Source: Plumapathes pennacea
Taxonomy: Eukaryota; Cnidaria; Anthozoa; Antipatharia; Myriopathidae
DNA: 64,000 bases
Direction: 5' to 3'
Assembly: GCA_964036295.1 (NCBI GenBank)
Contig: OZ038466.1
Coordinates: 14,418,001 to 14,482,000 of the forward strand
The notes beneath the pieces are model-generated. The model searched no databases. It saw only the letters and a list, made by a program, of their open reading frames with translations, and was not told where the DNA came from. Each line of letters begins with the position of its first letter. Positions within the stretch are counted from its first letter, which is position 1. This document shows, one piece after another, positions 42,180-54,936 of this stretch. The position numbers and the translations under genes are program-made.

Positions 42180-42352
42180 AACAAATAAACCAGCTTCAAG
42201 CGTGCTCCGTTCAGAAATAAAGCACTTAGCAAGTGCCGAGAGCACTCGCCTTCGGCTCGCGTTTCTCCCTACACTTCTTTCGTGCTCTCGTCACTTGCTG
42301 CGTGCTTTATTTCTGAACGGAGCACGCTTGAAGCTGGTTTATTTGTTAATTA
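42180..42352. mobile_element. Palindromic MITE K, copy 1
   Basis: 'aacaaataaaccagcttcaa' at the left is the inverse of the right end. The arms run inward through 'gcgtgctccgttcagaaata' and 'aagcac', with a centre of 'cttcggctcgcg'. Directly adjacent to element C; a related copy sits in the same relation to C at 53829-54006. Confidence 0.75.
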
Positions 42353-42862
42353 AACTAAATATTGCTACTAAATGTTGCTATCACCTATAGTGTACTGTGA
42401 AACACTTCACAATGAACTCAAGAATTTTTTCTCTTTGTAGGACCTAATCGTGTTAACCATCCAGGACAACAAGTATTTATTTACAGTGCGCCAGTTCCTT
42501 TGCAGCATCCTTCCAAGATTTATGTCAATTGTGGATGAATAGTACAGGTTAGCTATGAAAGTGCATTGTATTGGTACATCATGTAAATTATCTTATTAAT
42601 CCACTTAAAACTTGGTGCCTTTTCTGATTTTTGTAGAAGCAAAGAAAGAGGTTTCTTGGCTAAACTTACACTTCGGTCCAAATGGAAGTTAAATTTCTAT
42701 GTTCTTTATAGGTAAGTACTGTATAATAAATTTGCAACAATATGTACCGAAGGCAAAAACCTGAACATGTGTTTTCATCTCCAAAGATCATACTAAAGGA
42801 AATGTTAAAGTGAAGGAATCATGCTGAGAAGTCAACTCCTGTGCTGAACAGGAAAAAATTTT

Positions 42863-43320
42863 GAAAAACCATTAATGGATTACTACAACTATTAGTGGGT
42901 TTTGCTAAACTCAAATTCTTACAAAAAATCCCATTAATGGCTAATTTTTAACATTAATAATTTCCCAGTTTTGAAAAATTACCATTCATGGTAATTGTTG
43001 GAAATACATGCTGGGAATCCAACCAAATCCATGGATGGCTTTCAAAACACATGAATGTTTATATCAGTTGTGACACATTAATGTGGTTTTCTGAAAAACC
43101 ATTAATGGATTATTACAACTATTAGCGGGTTTTGCTAAATTCACGTTCTTAGAAAAAAACCCATTAATGGTTAATTTTTGACCTTATAATTTCTAGTTTT
43201 GAAAAATTACCATTTATGGTAATTGTTGAAAATACATGTTGGGAATTCAACAAAATCCATGGATGGCTTTCAAAACACATGAATGTTATCAGTTGTGACA
43301 CATAAATGTGGTTTTCTTAT
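42863..43320. repeat. 229-bp tandem duplication
   Basis: The block starting 'gaaaaaccattaatggatta' (about 42863) is repeated at about 43092 with the same internal order: 'ctattagtgggttttgctaa', 'aaaattaccat-tatggtaattg', 'atccatggatggctttcaaa'. It ends at 'cataaatgtggttttct'. Confidence 0.85.
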
Positions 43321-44239
43321 TTCCACTGGATATTTTTTTGATATAAATAACCATGTGTTTTTTGTAAAAATAAATAAATAAATAAAAACAGCCATAGGGA
43401 ATCCAAAAAACAATTCATGGATGGCCATATATTACCCATGTATGGTAATGACAATTATGTTTCTTAAAATTTAGATATGGGATTCACATGGGCATCATTT
43501 TAGGAAAAATATGGGCAACGAGCTTCCCATGCATCTCCTATATTTCCTTGAATCCCTGAAAAATAACAAATATATGGGTGGCAGTAATCCACACATTTCC
43601 CATATTACTTCACCTTCACACATTACAAGGCCAGCTTCCATGTGGGCATTAATATGAATGAGAAGAAGCCATGAGATTCCCTTTGTAGTGATTTTGTGCA
43701 CTTATTTTAGTGAAACAAGTTCAATATCGGTTTTTCGAGTGAAATTTAACGTGGAATTCACTCGTCAGGCAGTGAATTTTTCTTGAATCGCATAAGTCAA
43801 AGAAAAACAATGAAATGATGTTTTTACGCTTCAGCGCGCGAGAATTCCATTGCAAAGTCAACTGTCAAGAACCAGCGAATAGGAATCAAGTTGAGACTCA
43901 AGATCACAGTCACTTTTATTTGAATCTTGTGGTGTGACCAATCTTTGTAATAAATGCCCTTTGAAGACAAGAAAAGTTCTATTCAACAAAACCTGTTCCA
44001 CTTATAATTTATAACAAATCATCAAGAAACCTGGAGACAAAATTGTTGTCGTTGAATACCGATGTTCAAGCACGTGAATTGGTGCCGAAAACTGAAAGAA
44101 AAAACTTGCGTGAAAGAAGAAATCCAAACAAGACGTTAAAAATATATAACCGGTAAGTACCTGGATGTATTTGCTCCATAGTTTACACCGAAATGCTCAG
44201 CTTTTAGCTAAAAAGTCAGTCAACTATGTTTGTTTCATT

Positions 44240-44626
44240 TTACAGCGAACGGCCGCGTTCTTGGTAGACGTTTGAGTGAAAGCCAGTGGAAATGTTTACT
44301 GGAGAATTATTAAAAGTTACTCCAGTAAACAACCCATGAGCTGCTCCTGCCATACTTCCAGAGCGACTGGTGCCAGTGTCATCATCAGCTGTTTTGTTGT
44401 TCATGGGTGCTGGTTGAATACCAGGGCTGTCAACAAGAACTTCTCGCAAGACGTGCCTGGAGCCGTTGCTGTTGTTGTTAATGAAACCAGCTAACGTATT
44501 GGACATCTTTCGCTGTTTATCCAGAGGATTATGGCTGTAACTGGAAATCGACTCTGGATTGGCGTGGCCTGTCAGCTCGGAGATTTCTAATGAGTCGAAG
44601 TCACCCCGCAAGGACCTATAAACCAT
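44240..44626 (-). pseudogene. Tyrosine-recombinase C-terminal fragment (Crypton-like?)
   Basis: The frame contains 'EISELTGHANPESISSYSHN' and 'RKMSNTLAGF'. 'LTGHxN...Y' is the final block of tyrosine recombinases, with the catalytic His and the nucleophile Tyr. Proteins with this ending are common in cnidarian genomes, many derived from Crypton-type elements. Only this last block is present. Upstream catalytic Arg regions are absent, so it is one exon or a fragment. Just upstream, 44632-44766 is a ~65-bp tandem duplication ('ccaatcaga-cgcgagttttc'). Confidence 0.6.
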
Positions 44627-45599
44627 CCATGCAATTCCACACTAAATACCCTCGCTTCGTAACCAATCAGAACGCGAGTTTTCTTTGACTTATGCAATTC
44701 CACGCTAAATACCCTTGCTTCGTAACCAATCAGAGCGCGAGTTTTCTTTGACTTATGCGATTCTATGGTAAATTTATAGTCTTGTTCAGGAATCAAAAGC
44801 AGTCGTTTTTTGCGTGTGTAATGGCGATTCCATATTTACACATTCTTGACTTCTCTGATGACAGTTTACAGTGAAATTTAAAGTTCCTGCAGTTGAGTCT
44901 TTGAAACATTTAAAATTTCAAACAGCTGTATTCCAAATATACGTACGGTAATGTACAAACAGCTCCAGCAAGAAAAGCTTTCATCACAGAGTTTACATGT
45001 GGACAATACTTCTTCAAAAATGAAAAATGGCACAAACTCTTGCTGGAAAGCGATGTATATTTAGTATAAGAGCCTCGGAAACTGCATAAACACTCGAACG
45101 GCAGGCAACGTAAAAACGTCAAAGCAAATAACCGAGCGGGCACTGGATACCAGTCACATGTTGACCAATCAAAATAACAGATTCTTGAAGCGGGAAATCA
45201 GTGCGCGGATGTACATTTTCGGTCGAGAGCAGACAGAAGTGCAGTTTTTAAGCTCGCGTTCAGCACGAAGTGCTGAAAAGCAAAGCTTCATGCGATTAGT
45301 CCAACTGGAATGTGTCCCGTGTCCCGGTGCTGTCAACAATGGATTCCAAATATGGAAGTCGTTTTGTTCCCAATTTGGGCAGTGTCGATATTACCGACAA
45401 CACAACAAAATCGAGAACGTGATCGTCGAAGTAGTTTTTGTGGTGGCATTTTTAAGCGTCCCACCTTATTGCAGTTAAGACTGCGTCAGTCAGTCAGTCC
45501 GTCATGCTGTGTCAACAATTGCCTTTGAAATTTGAGCATCAGCGAATACGCATGAAAAAACGAAGAGATGGGAAGACGTTTTATGTAGTTATTTCGATT

Positions 45600-46020
45600 G
45601 TTATCATTGCATTCCTTATTTGCCAGTAGATCTGTTGCACTTCAGGACCAATATCACACAGGTTTTGGTAAACTCTCGGTTGTTTGACAAGCGCAAGTCA
45701 AAGTTAAAATACCCGTGACCACTGACAGCCCTGAGCGACTTCAGCTTGTCGAAATATTTCTATCGTTTAATCAATAGTTGCTTTGCTTCGCATAGCTTTG
45801 GCCAGCAATGAAAAAGTTCTGTAGAGAACTGGAAGAAGAAGAAGAATTCGAAAATGAATTTGACCAAAACCGCAAGTAATGTCAACAAGTTATCAGATTT
45901 CACTTAAACCTATTCGACTTGAAACTCAGCCAAAAGAAGAAAGGCGTGTTTTCTTTAAGCACGTATTTAGTTTGAATGCAGCCCAAGCTGGAGTATCATG
46001 GCCTCTGATGAATTTGTAGA
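45600..46020 (+). repeat. Interspersed repeat F, copy 2
   Basis: Matches 10080-10440 in the same order ('cagtagatctgttgcacttc', 'ctcggttgtttgacaagcgc', 'atttctatcgttta', 'gaagaaaggcg'). A stretch just before it (45330-45530) with 'cagtcagtcagtccgtcatgctgtg' resembles 59615-59660. Non-coding. Confidence 0.65.
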
Positions 46021-46999
46021 TGTTGAACATAACTTTTTTCAGTGCGACTCCGGAAGGTCTCCTTCCGGTTCGAAGATTCGGCACTCGGTGAAGGATTTTA
46101 AATTCTCCCAATTCGAGCGTCTAAGTTTATCATTTTCACCCTCTGCCGCCTTGTAAATGAGGGCTTTCAAAACTGAGACTAAATCGAATACGCGTTCAGC
46201 AAAAGTGGAGGCCCGCGGAAACGGATGCGAACTTCCACATGCCTAAAATTGAGCAATTTTTACCATGTGGCCTTGAGCCAGTTCTATTAAATACCCACTC
46301 CCGCAAAAGTACTTTCGCGAGTTTACAGCTGCCTTGCTGCTTTGATCTTTCATCGCAGCGTACTTTGAAGTTATTACAAGCCTTTTGCACTGCTTTTTAA
46401 CAATTGGGAAGATCCCAAAGATAGCAAAAGGACTAGGAACTTGAAAGGAGAGAAGAGCCCCGATAATTCACTGTCAAGGAAAGGAAAAGAGATGGATTGT
46501 GCTAGTGCAAAATTCAACAAGCAGCTAAGGTCAGGCGAAATCAATTCCTGAACACTTTTATTGTTGACTACTTGAATCTTGATATGAACAGTGAAAATGA
46601 TGCATGGACTGTGTGCACAATCATTTTATTGATAACTTAATTGTTCAGGGTGCCTTATTGTTAATATTGTATGCATTGAAATGTTTGAATAAAAAAAACT
46701 CGTTGGTCAAAAATATTGCAAATCTAGTAATGTTTCAGCTTCAATTTAAATGAACTGCATTGTTTAACTGGATTTCTTGGATAAAATGTATGCAGGTGGC
46801 TATTCCCATTCTTGTTTAAAGGCCCAAATGAACTCTGCAGACCCATATTTTCATCTTGGTGAAGTCCTATATAGTTCCACCCAATGGCTGGACTCAAGTG
46901 CATTTTCCAGGCTTGAATGTATGACACATACTTTTCCCATATATGTATAGGTGGAAATACCCACATGCTCTCCACATGTGGGTTAAACATGGCTTTTGG

Positions 47000-47428
47000 T
47001 ACCCTGGATTCCAGAGGTTTCTCGCTCTCGGAAAAACCCAGGCTGCGCGGCCGCGTAGAGCTGGGGCCGAAGTCACGGGCGGCGGGGGGTTGGGGGCGAG
47101 GCGAAGCCGAGGCGAGAAACTTCTGGTAACAAACGTCGTTGATCTCACTTCCATGTAACGATGATTGACAGTTATTTTAATTGGATAATAAAAAAGTAGG
47201 CCCGCAATGCGTACATGTGGATACTGCCAATGCATTTGAAAACATCCGATATGCTGCGGCGGCTACTGATATCAACTGTTTACCGAGAGGATTTAGGCCT
47301 TTGGCGCACCCTGGAAATGTACAATAAACTGTGCTGGCGTTTGCCGCCGCCCGTGATTTCGGCCCCAGCTCTACGCGGCCGCGCAGCTCGGGTTTTCCGA
47401 GAGCGAGAAACCTCTGGAACCCAGGGTA
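47000..47428. repeat. GC-rich inverted repeat (~86-bp arms)
   Basis: The left arm 47000-47085 opens 'taccctggattccagaggtt'. The right arm 47344-47428 is its inverse, with 'gcggccgcg' in both. The spacer is 258 bp. The arms are far more GC-rich than the surroundings. Likely a short inverted-repeat transposon; open frames on both strands here are palindrome artefacts. Confidence 0.8.
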
Positions 47429-47788
47429 GGATTTTGGTAAAAAAAGTAGTAATTCCACATTAAGATTGAACATATTTCCACCAATACATGGTTGTAACAT
47501 GGAAATCTCTCACTTTCCTGCATATGGGTGAAATATGGATTTTGGCGAAATATATATATAATAATGCAATAATGTACAAGAGCTTGAAATATATAACACG
47601 TTCCTGTGCAATATAGCTTCATTAAGAGTTATTTATTTATTTATTAGCGAGCAAAGCAAGTGAAAGGCTTGAATAGGTAAATAATTAGGGTGCTTTTATT
47701 CACTTTTACGCTGTGCACATTATTTATATATAGTATTTACTATGTATCTTTTATCTTTTTCATTATGTTGAAAATGTAGAGCTACTTT

Positions 47789-47930
<142 letters not shown>

Positions 47931-48764
47931 AAACACGCAGAAAGGGAAAGAACATGAGAGTAGCGCAGGTAAGCCATGAGGCCGCCAAGTGGCCTTCCCT
48001 ATCTATTCTGGTGTTCTCACAACTTCCCAAGTGTTTAGATGAGACTATATTACATGGGAACGCGTTATGTATTTATTTTATACAACAATTAGTCAATAAA
48101 ATACATCACGTATCACATCAGCCTGTATTAATATACTCTCATATCTTACATGGTTATTTAGCCAACCAGAACACGCAAAGTATCATAGTTATTTTATAAA
48201 CACATTAACTATGTGGATTGAACATGGCCATAAAAACGCTATGTAAGATCCATATTTTGCTCACATATCTTTCCATATAAACCAATATCAGGGCCATATA
48301 TGGTCATACTACTTTTTTGGTAAGAAACCATTCATGGAAATCAAATGACAACTCACGAATGATAATTGGAATTTCATAACGGGAAACACACAAAACCCAC
48401 TCCAGAAATCGGAAAACCATAAATGGGTATCACATGAATACCCATGAACGATAATGGAATACTTATAATGGGAAACAAACAAAAAACACTTGAGAAACTG
48501 GGAACCATTCGTGGCGTTGCTTGAAAAACCATTCTAACTAACAACAAACTGTTAATGGGAAATACATCAAAACCACCAAAGATGGTTGACAAACCATAAA
48601 TGGTATTCATCCAAAACACAGAATGGGAAATGAATTTACATTAATGGTTTTGATACAAAACCATTAATGGGTATAGTTCTGTTTTCCCAATAATGGGTTT
48701 TTGGCTGTGAATTTTGGATTTACCATTCAAATACCCCAATAAGGGTTTTTCAACATTTTTCCTG

Positions 48765-49799
48765 CGTAAGGGATCCTCATATACCAAGTCACTGACATCA
48801 TGAAACAAGAATGCCAAAGGAAAATGTTCTCAAAAACATTGGCCTGTATATTCTGTTGAATACGCCACAAAAAAATTCAGTATATCTGTATGTTTTCTTA
48901 AAATTTGGAATGGTACTGTACTGTGCTCAAGTGGATGACATGCTCAGAGCCAAGTATTTGTTTTCTATGTGTAACAGTACAGTTATGTAATCATAAGTGG
49001 CAATAACATGTGAGTAAGGCCAGCACCAATGTACAACAGTTATTCAATATAAGTGGCAAGCCAGCTCCAAGGTAGACAGTAACCAATGTTGTAACAACAA
49101 GTTTAAACCCTTTCACACCTAAGAGTGATCAAATTCAATTTTCTTCTTCAGTTGAAAGTGTACTGTATTGTACAGTATAGAGAATATATAGCTTTTTGTA
49201 CCTTTTTGGTTAAGTGAATGCTGACTAAACTGTCACTTCTCACTACATAATTTATTTTATATGATGCATTTTAAAAAAGCTGAGAGATTCTGCATTTAGG
49301 CGTGGGAGTGAAAGGGTTGTTTACCTGTATTAAGTTCATGATAGTTATTATTCCCTTATCCTCCAAGGGATTGTACTCCTGCATGCTTTTGGTTGGAGAG
49401 TACGTTCCTACTTTTTCCTACAACGTTTTGGGTTTTCGTACCAGGCAGGAGCACTTGATGAAGCTTATATAACACAAAAGTATGATAAAAAGGGCACACA
49501 ATGAATAGTGTGCTGTATGATGATGATGACAATAAGATTAAGAATAAAAAGAATTGATGCTGATATATATGTTGTTTTCTTATTGGGTCAGAGCTTAGTA
49601 ACACAAGGTTACTATATTTCAGACCACTCTTTTTCTCCTTTAAGTGTTCAGCACTTGGTATAGTACAAGTAGTAAAACTTTATTTTAACACGCTTGCTCC
49701 GTCAACTACAACAAGCTGGTTACATCAGAGGTCGTATAAAATAGACACATTACTTCTATGTTTATTTTTTTGCGTCGAAACTTCTAATATATGCCAGTG
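48765..49799. other. No recognisable feature
   Basis: AT-rich sequence. No frame above background and no repeat end is seen. Confidence 0.4.
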
Positions 49800-49841
49800 C
49801 AGGACGGAGTGAGGGGGTATCTGCGATTATCGTATTTCTAG
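49800..49841 (+). mobile_element. HelB 3'-terminal fragment
   Basis: Reads 'gagtgagggggtatctgcga' then 'ttatcgtatttctag' followed by T, identical in form to 12721-12754. Only about 40 bp of the family remain. Bases 49842-50313 hold nothing recognised. Confidence 0.75.
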
Positions 49842-50313
49842 TGTAATAGTAATCAAGTGTCATCAAATTGCCCCAGGCAAACAAGATAAAGGTCCAAACC
49901 GATACTGACCTCGGGAAGATTCGGCCGCCATGTTGATTGCGGCTTTTCGTGTCCCAGTGCCCTAAGCCAGTTAGGAGCGCGGCCGGCGGCATTGTCAGAT
50001 AGTATTTCACTTTATGACCCATCAAATATTTCCTCCCGCGCGTGATTGGTAGAATCGTGACACGTGACCGAATAACGTCCGCTCGTGAGCGGACGTTATC
50101 AGGGTTGTGCCTAAATCGTACCAACGGGAAGGACAGCCGCGCAAGACTGAAAACGAGTTTAGACCCGATTGCCTAACGACCGAGAATCGGACGATGTCGG
50201 TAAATCCAAGATGGCTGTCTTCTGTGTATTTCATCGAACGATGAAATGAACAAGCCTTATCGAGTTAAGTGACATAACATCGCTTCCTTTCATCATAATT
50301 CAGACGATTATAA

Positions 50314-50805
50314 TCCCCCGAGCGAAGTGAGGGGTTACTAACCGTGACAGCATTTGATCGAGTGAATGTTCGTCTGTCAGTCAGTCAGTCAGTCAAGGGG
50401 CGGACGACACTTTATGTAAAGACTAATGGAAAACTATTCTACTCCTTATAAGGCAGTTCGTTCCTAACGAAAATGAATTTGAAAAAACTGGAAAACGTTT
50501 AACAGAAGGTCTCGCGAAGCTCGTCTTCAATAGAGAAGGGAACAGGCACGAGCAAGGCGAAATCGTGAAACGATCGAACAGTCGCCAAAAGACGACAAAC
50601 ATGTTTTTCCGACAGCATCATGAACGCGGGAAGCGTGCCGAAGAAACGGCTCCGCAAAGGGAACAGCGCTTGAAAGCAAATCGGGAGCTTCAGGCGACGT
50701 TTTGTGTTAAACTCAGATACTTATTCAGAAAGGACAAGCAACAAAGGTCAGTCAGTGGAAATCGAACAATCACCGTGACAAATATATTCTATTCTATCTT
50801 GTAAC
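50314..50805 (+). mobile_element. HelB 5' region with a decayed N-terminal coding segment
   Basis: Starts TCCCCCGAGCGAAGTGAGGGG preceded by A, then a (CAGT)n run (50376-50394). From about 50500 the translation gives 'REARLQ', stop, 'RREQARARRNRETIEQSP', then in another frame 'RAEETAPQREQRLKANREL'. Arg/Glu repeats of this kind begin many animal Helitron proteins. It then matches HelB again ('tggaaatcgaacaatcaccg'). This suggests HelB derives from a coding Helitron distinct from HelA. Confidence 0.55.
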
Positions 50806-51018
50806 TCGATCACTTCAAGAATGTATTAAAATCTGTATGCTGATCATTTCCCTCGAAGTATTGTTTTAATACGCTTCTGTTGCCAGTTTCGGCTACCGTA
50901 TTTGCTCAGAGCAATCGGAACTTGAATGATTTAGTCAGATGTCTTATTTTTTCTTTCAACACTAAAACTGTAACAAATGCTGTAATCAGAGACGCGGTGA
51001 TTGTATTTTTACGATCGA

Positions 51019-52955
51019 GGTATAAAAAAGGGTATAGGGAAATGACGTTTTTTAGGTATTTTAAAGGGTCAATAAAAAGGGTGGAGTTAGGAAATAATTT
51101 TGGTGTTTTAAAGGGGTACGAAAAACACCAGGAAAAACCGGGGAAAAAAACGGCAGAAGACCAGAAACTCCGCCTTGTTAAAAGAGGGAAGCACCCCGCC
51201 GCGGAATCGTCTGCCGGACGCATCAAAGGTATAAAAAAAAGGGGTGCATTTGTACTGGAGGTATATAAAAGGGTCCCGATTTTGCCCCCAGGATAGTATT
51301 TTAAGGTGGCTCCATAGGGTTTTCAGACGCAATTTCGCGTGGGCACCAAAATTATAATGAAATAAAAACCCGACTTTCGTAATTCTCTGGAGGAAATCTG
51401 AATTTAACAGGAAATCCTGAAATCTCGGAGTAAAAACAGTTTACGATGCGTGCACGGTTCTTCGAGTCACGAAGAAAGCAAACTTGAAAGCCTTTCAATC
51501 GAACTAAGTACACGCCGGCTTTACTTGATCGCCGATCTTTATCACTTTACCTTCGAATGTATATAACTCTACTGAATTAGTTTGAAAGTATTGTTTCTGC
51601 ACATCCTGTCAGGGCAATAACTAAACAAGCAACACAACGATGAAGAAGTTCCACAATTCAGATTTTATTCTGTTTGACTTTGAAATGAACAGCCGTCACA
51701 AACGCGGCTCGAACGGTCATTTCGGCAATCATCAGTTGCAATGGACAAACCAGTACATTCGGCCTAGTCACAACACTGACAGCAATTCTTGGAAGTAAGC
51801 AAACTTAGACAGAAATTATTGGCGTTGTTATGAAGCTTTGCAAATCCTACTAACCTGCAGAGTTTGATCCCATGTGTCAGTCTGTGGCATATTTTCTTAG
51901 GTGAGCAGTCGCAAAACTAAACATTCACGAACTGTACTGAATAAGTATGAATGAACTCGATGGGAAACAACTGCCAACAAACTTGTTGGGAGCTAGTGGA
52001 CTAGCATTCGACGGCTTGAACTGACGACTTTCGAACTGTCTTCACGGCTTTGTATTTGAAAAGGATTGAGTTGTTGAACAGCTATCACCCTCAAATTGTT
52101 CGAGACTTCGCTAACAGTAGTTCGCACAGCATAATTCGTGGCTGACATATCCAGTACGAGCTTCTCAAGACAGAAATTCAGGAATTGCATGGTGTTTCCT
52201 TTTAGCTTCGCACCAAGAAAACTTGTACTTGCAGGCGTGCGATCGCCGCTTTCTCCTCGTGTTTACATGCACACATTACGGCTAACGCATGCGCACTTGT
52301 CGATCTTGTCGAGTCATTATTTTGCATTTGATGGCGCAATACGCACGTAAAATATCAAGTTTTTCTTTGCATTTTTCTCGAGTTTCCTTCGGTGAATCTG
52401 TCTTAAATTTTGCAGGCAAACGAATATTATATCCGGTTTTGTAATATTTGATTTTAATGGAAATTTATGGAGCAGAATTTTTTTTATTTGCAAAAAACAT
52501 AAATTGCCAATTAGCTCGGAATCCGCTCCCTAACCCCAACTTTTTTTCACAGTTACGTTTACCTTATACAATTTCTAAACATGCTGAAAGTTTCAGAAAA
52601 ATTCACCGAAGAAAACTCCAGAAAATAGAGCAGAAAGTTTGAAAATGGGGTAGAAGACCTTTATTTCAAGGACGTATTGTTTCCATGGAAACCACACTAG
52701 AGTGACAAAAGTAAGACGTATACCCAACAGACCTTTCGAAACATCTACCCTGCAAATTTGATCAAGAAAGAATATAATGAAATGAAAATATGACGGTTTT
52801 GGTGTCATAAACTAAATACAAGCAAGTGCAGGGAAATACCCTATGGAGCCACCTTAAAGGGTAAGGGGTTGACAGTCCGGGCGGAGCCTCCCCGTACAAA
52901 AGTCAAAAGTCCTTTGAGTACCTCCCCCCCCCCCCCCCCCCCCCCCCCCCCCAGG
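51019..52955. mobile_element. Poly-C-ended element D, copy 2, interrupted
   Basis: The left part (51019-51300) is made of 'gtataaaaaagggtat'-type repeats and 'gtttttaaaggggtac'. The right end (52858-52955) has 'gggcggagcctccccgtac', 'gagtacctcc' and a C run of about 30, as in copy 1 ('gggcggagcttccccgtata'). A TTAA element (51305-52853) lies between. Confidence 0.6.
51305..52853. mobile_element. TTAA-flanked TIR transposon (non-autonomous)
   Basis: GGTGGCTCCATAGGGT at 51305-51320 and its inverse at 52838-52853 form 16-bp TIRs extended by partial similarity ('tttc'). TTAA at 51301-51304 and 52854-52857 is the target duplication. TTAA targets are used by piggyBac and Kolobok elements. The interior has no transposase frame. 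It is inserted in element D copy 2, whose sequence continues on each side. Confidence 0.85.
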
Positions 52956-53828
52956 CAAAAGTACCGCAAAACACACCATTCTTTTTGTCCTTCCTTCGCG
53001 TGTAGCACTTGACTTCGAAGAAAAGATTGAGGCCCGGTTCAGACGCCGCTCCTGACATGCGCCGAACCTAATAGTAATAGATTTCTGTTTTCACTTCCCA
53101 CATTTCCTTTGTATCAAACATGAAATATAACTTCTTTCGGTTCGGTCATTCATTTCGTTTGCGCGTAAGATATTTAGTAACCGTTGTAATTCTTTATTTC
53201 GCAGCTTCAGATTAAATATTTCCTTAGATCGAGCCTCTAATGCTGAAAGCCAAATTTCGTCGTATGACTCATCGCCTCAGATTTGCCCGCGTTCCATACC
53301 GCTGATTCCGTGCGGCTGCGCAATGTAACTCGTTTCCAGCTCCTCGCTGAGCTGTCGAAGCCATCAAGTCGTAAATATGGCAACGCTTTGGTTTGTCCTT
53401 CTGGAAATAATATTGCTCTATGTTCCAAGTACCAGTTCAAAACTTGTAAAGGGGGAGGTGAACACAAAATCTGTAAGTTTTGCTAACCCAAATAAGAGAT
53501 GCTTATGGTTATTTATATAGATACCCGTTATTTTTTAGCCTTGAAAAGTTTTGTCATGTTGTTGATTTACCGCTGTGGCTAATTGTGAAAATTCTGTGTA
53601 GAATTGGAAATTTGTGACGAGATTCTGCTTCAAAGACAATGTGCGAGGCAGGAAGGACGAGAATATTGCTAGAATGTGGTACCGTATTAAATTCACAAAG
53701 GTAAGAATGCGTTTGCAATTCTAGTTAATTCTATAAATACTGTAAGAGTACTGCAGCATCGTTTCCAGGTGACATATGCTTTTGTTACAATTTGGAGCGA
53801 ACTCGCTTAGCATGTACTCCTCCAAATG
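52956..53828. other. No recognisable feature
   Basis: Non-repetitive by eye. A short frame at 53237-53467 is open on both strands but shows no domain. Confidence 0.35.
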
Positions 53829-54006
53829 TTTAACAAATAAACCAGCTGCAAGCGTGCTTGCACTTAGCAAGTGACGAGAGCACGAAAGAAGTGTAGGGAG
53901 AAACGCAAGCCGAAGGCGAGCGTTTTTCCCCACTTCTTGAGTGCTCTCGGCACTTGCTAAGTGCTTTATTTCTGAGTGGAGCACGCTTGAAGCTGGTTTA
54001 TTTGTT
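53829..54006. mobile_element. Palindromic MITE K, copy 2
   Basis: Opens 'aacaaataaaccagctgcaa' and closes with the inverse 'gcttgaagctggtttatttgtt'. The inner arms 'cacttagcaagtg' and 'cacttgctaagtg' match copy 1. Adjoins element C copy 2. Confidence 0.75.
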
Positions 54007-54936
54007 TTATAACATAAAACTTCTCCAGTTTTACAAAAAGCTGTTTTTATTCATCAAAAATGTTGGAATGCTAACAGCGATGAAAAAACAGATTCTCCTA
54101 AACGGCTCGGCGGTCCAAATTGCCAAGTCAGTGAAGTTTTGCTTCAACTTTTTAACCAGCTTGTCTGTTCTATAAAATTAGACAACTTCTCACAGTAAAA
54201 AACTATGTTTCCCATAGAACTTTGGACTACGAGTACATGAAATCATACAGTCGGCTAGTGCATAAAAAGCAAATTTCAAGCCAGGGAATCAACAAACACT
54301 CCAACGGCCAACTCAAAAATTGTGTGAATGAAAACTTACCAATTTATTGACTCTACCTTGTAGTACAATCAATTGAAGTCTGTCACAAAATTCTTCTATC
54401 ATTTTTTGTCAGTCACATCCTCGGAAATGCTTTCTCTTGCATCACTACAAACACGTCTGTCTTCGTAGTTCATGTTCAGTGATTGCTTAGTTGGCCAATC
54501 TTCTTAAACTGAATGGTTTGCCCTCTCCTTCCTTGTTGAAGCATTCAACTTCAAACAACCCACGGATGTAGTTGTGACTCCCAAATATGCTGTACTTAGG
54601 GACAGTGCTAATAAACCGAGTCGCTTTTTACGACACTGACGAGAAACTTGTGCTGTGGCTGTTCCTTGACGTAGATGTTCCCTCTCCAAACTGTTGAAGT
54701 GCTTTTTGATGAGGTCACGTTTACCGATTCACGGTGAACTGCTTTGATCATGCTGTACTAGCCGGTGTCTTTCACTTAAAGCCAAACTCCATTCTCGCAT
54801 TATTTTAATTTTTTCGCCAGAGGATGACGTAAGCGTGGTTTATAACTTATAAACCACGGGTAAGCGTGGTTTATACTCTGGCAAACCACGGTTTTCCACC
54901 AATCAGCGCGCGGCTTGTATCGTGACTATGTTATAA
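54007..54936 (-). mobile_element. Element C, copy 2 (inverted)
   Basis: Starts TTATAACATAAAAC and ends CTATGTTATAA at 54936. The minus strand matches 41239-42179 closely, including the 'gtggtttataacttataaac' palindrome (about 54835). Single-base and short indel differences only. C plus K are together inverted relative to copy 1, 11.5 kb apart. Confidence 0.7.

Noticed and set aside
46894..47500. Frames on both strands with 'SRGFSLSE...LRGRVELGPKS'
   Set aside because: The same peptide appears twice only because the region is an inverted repeat.
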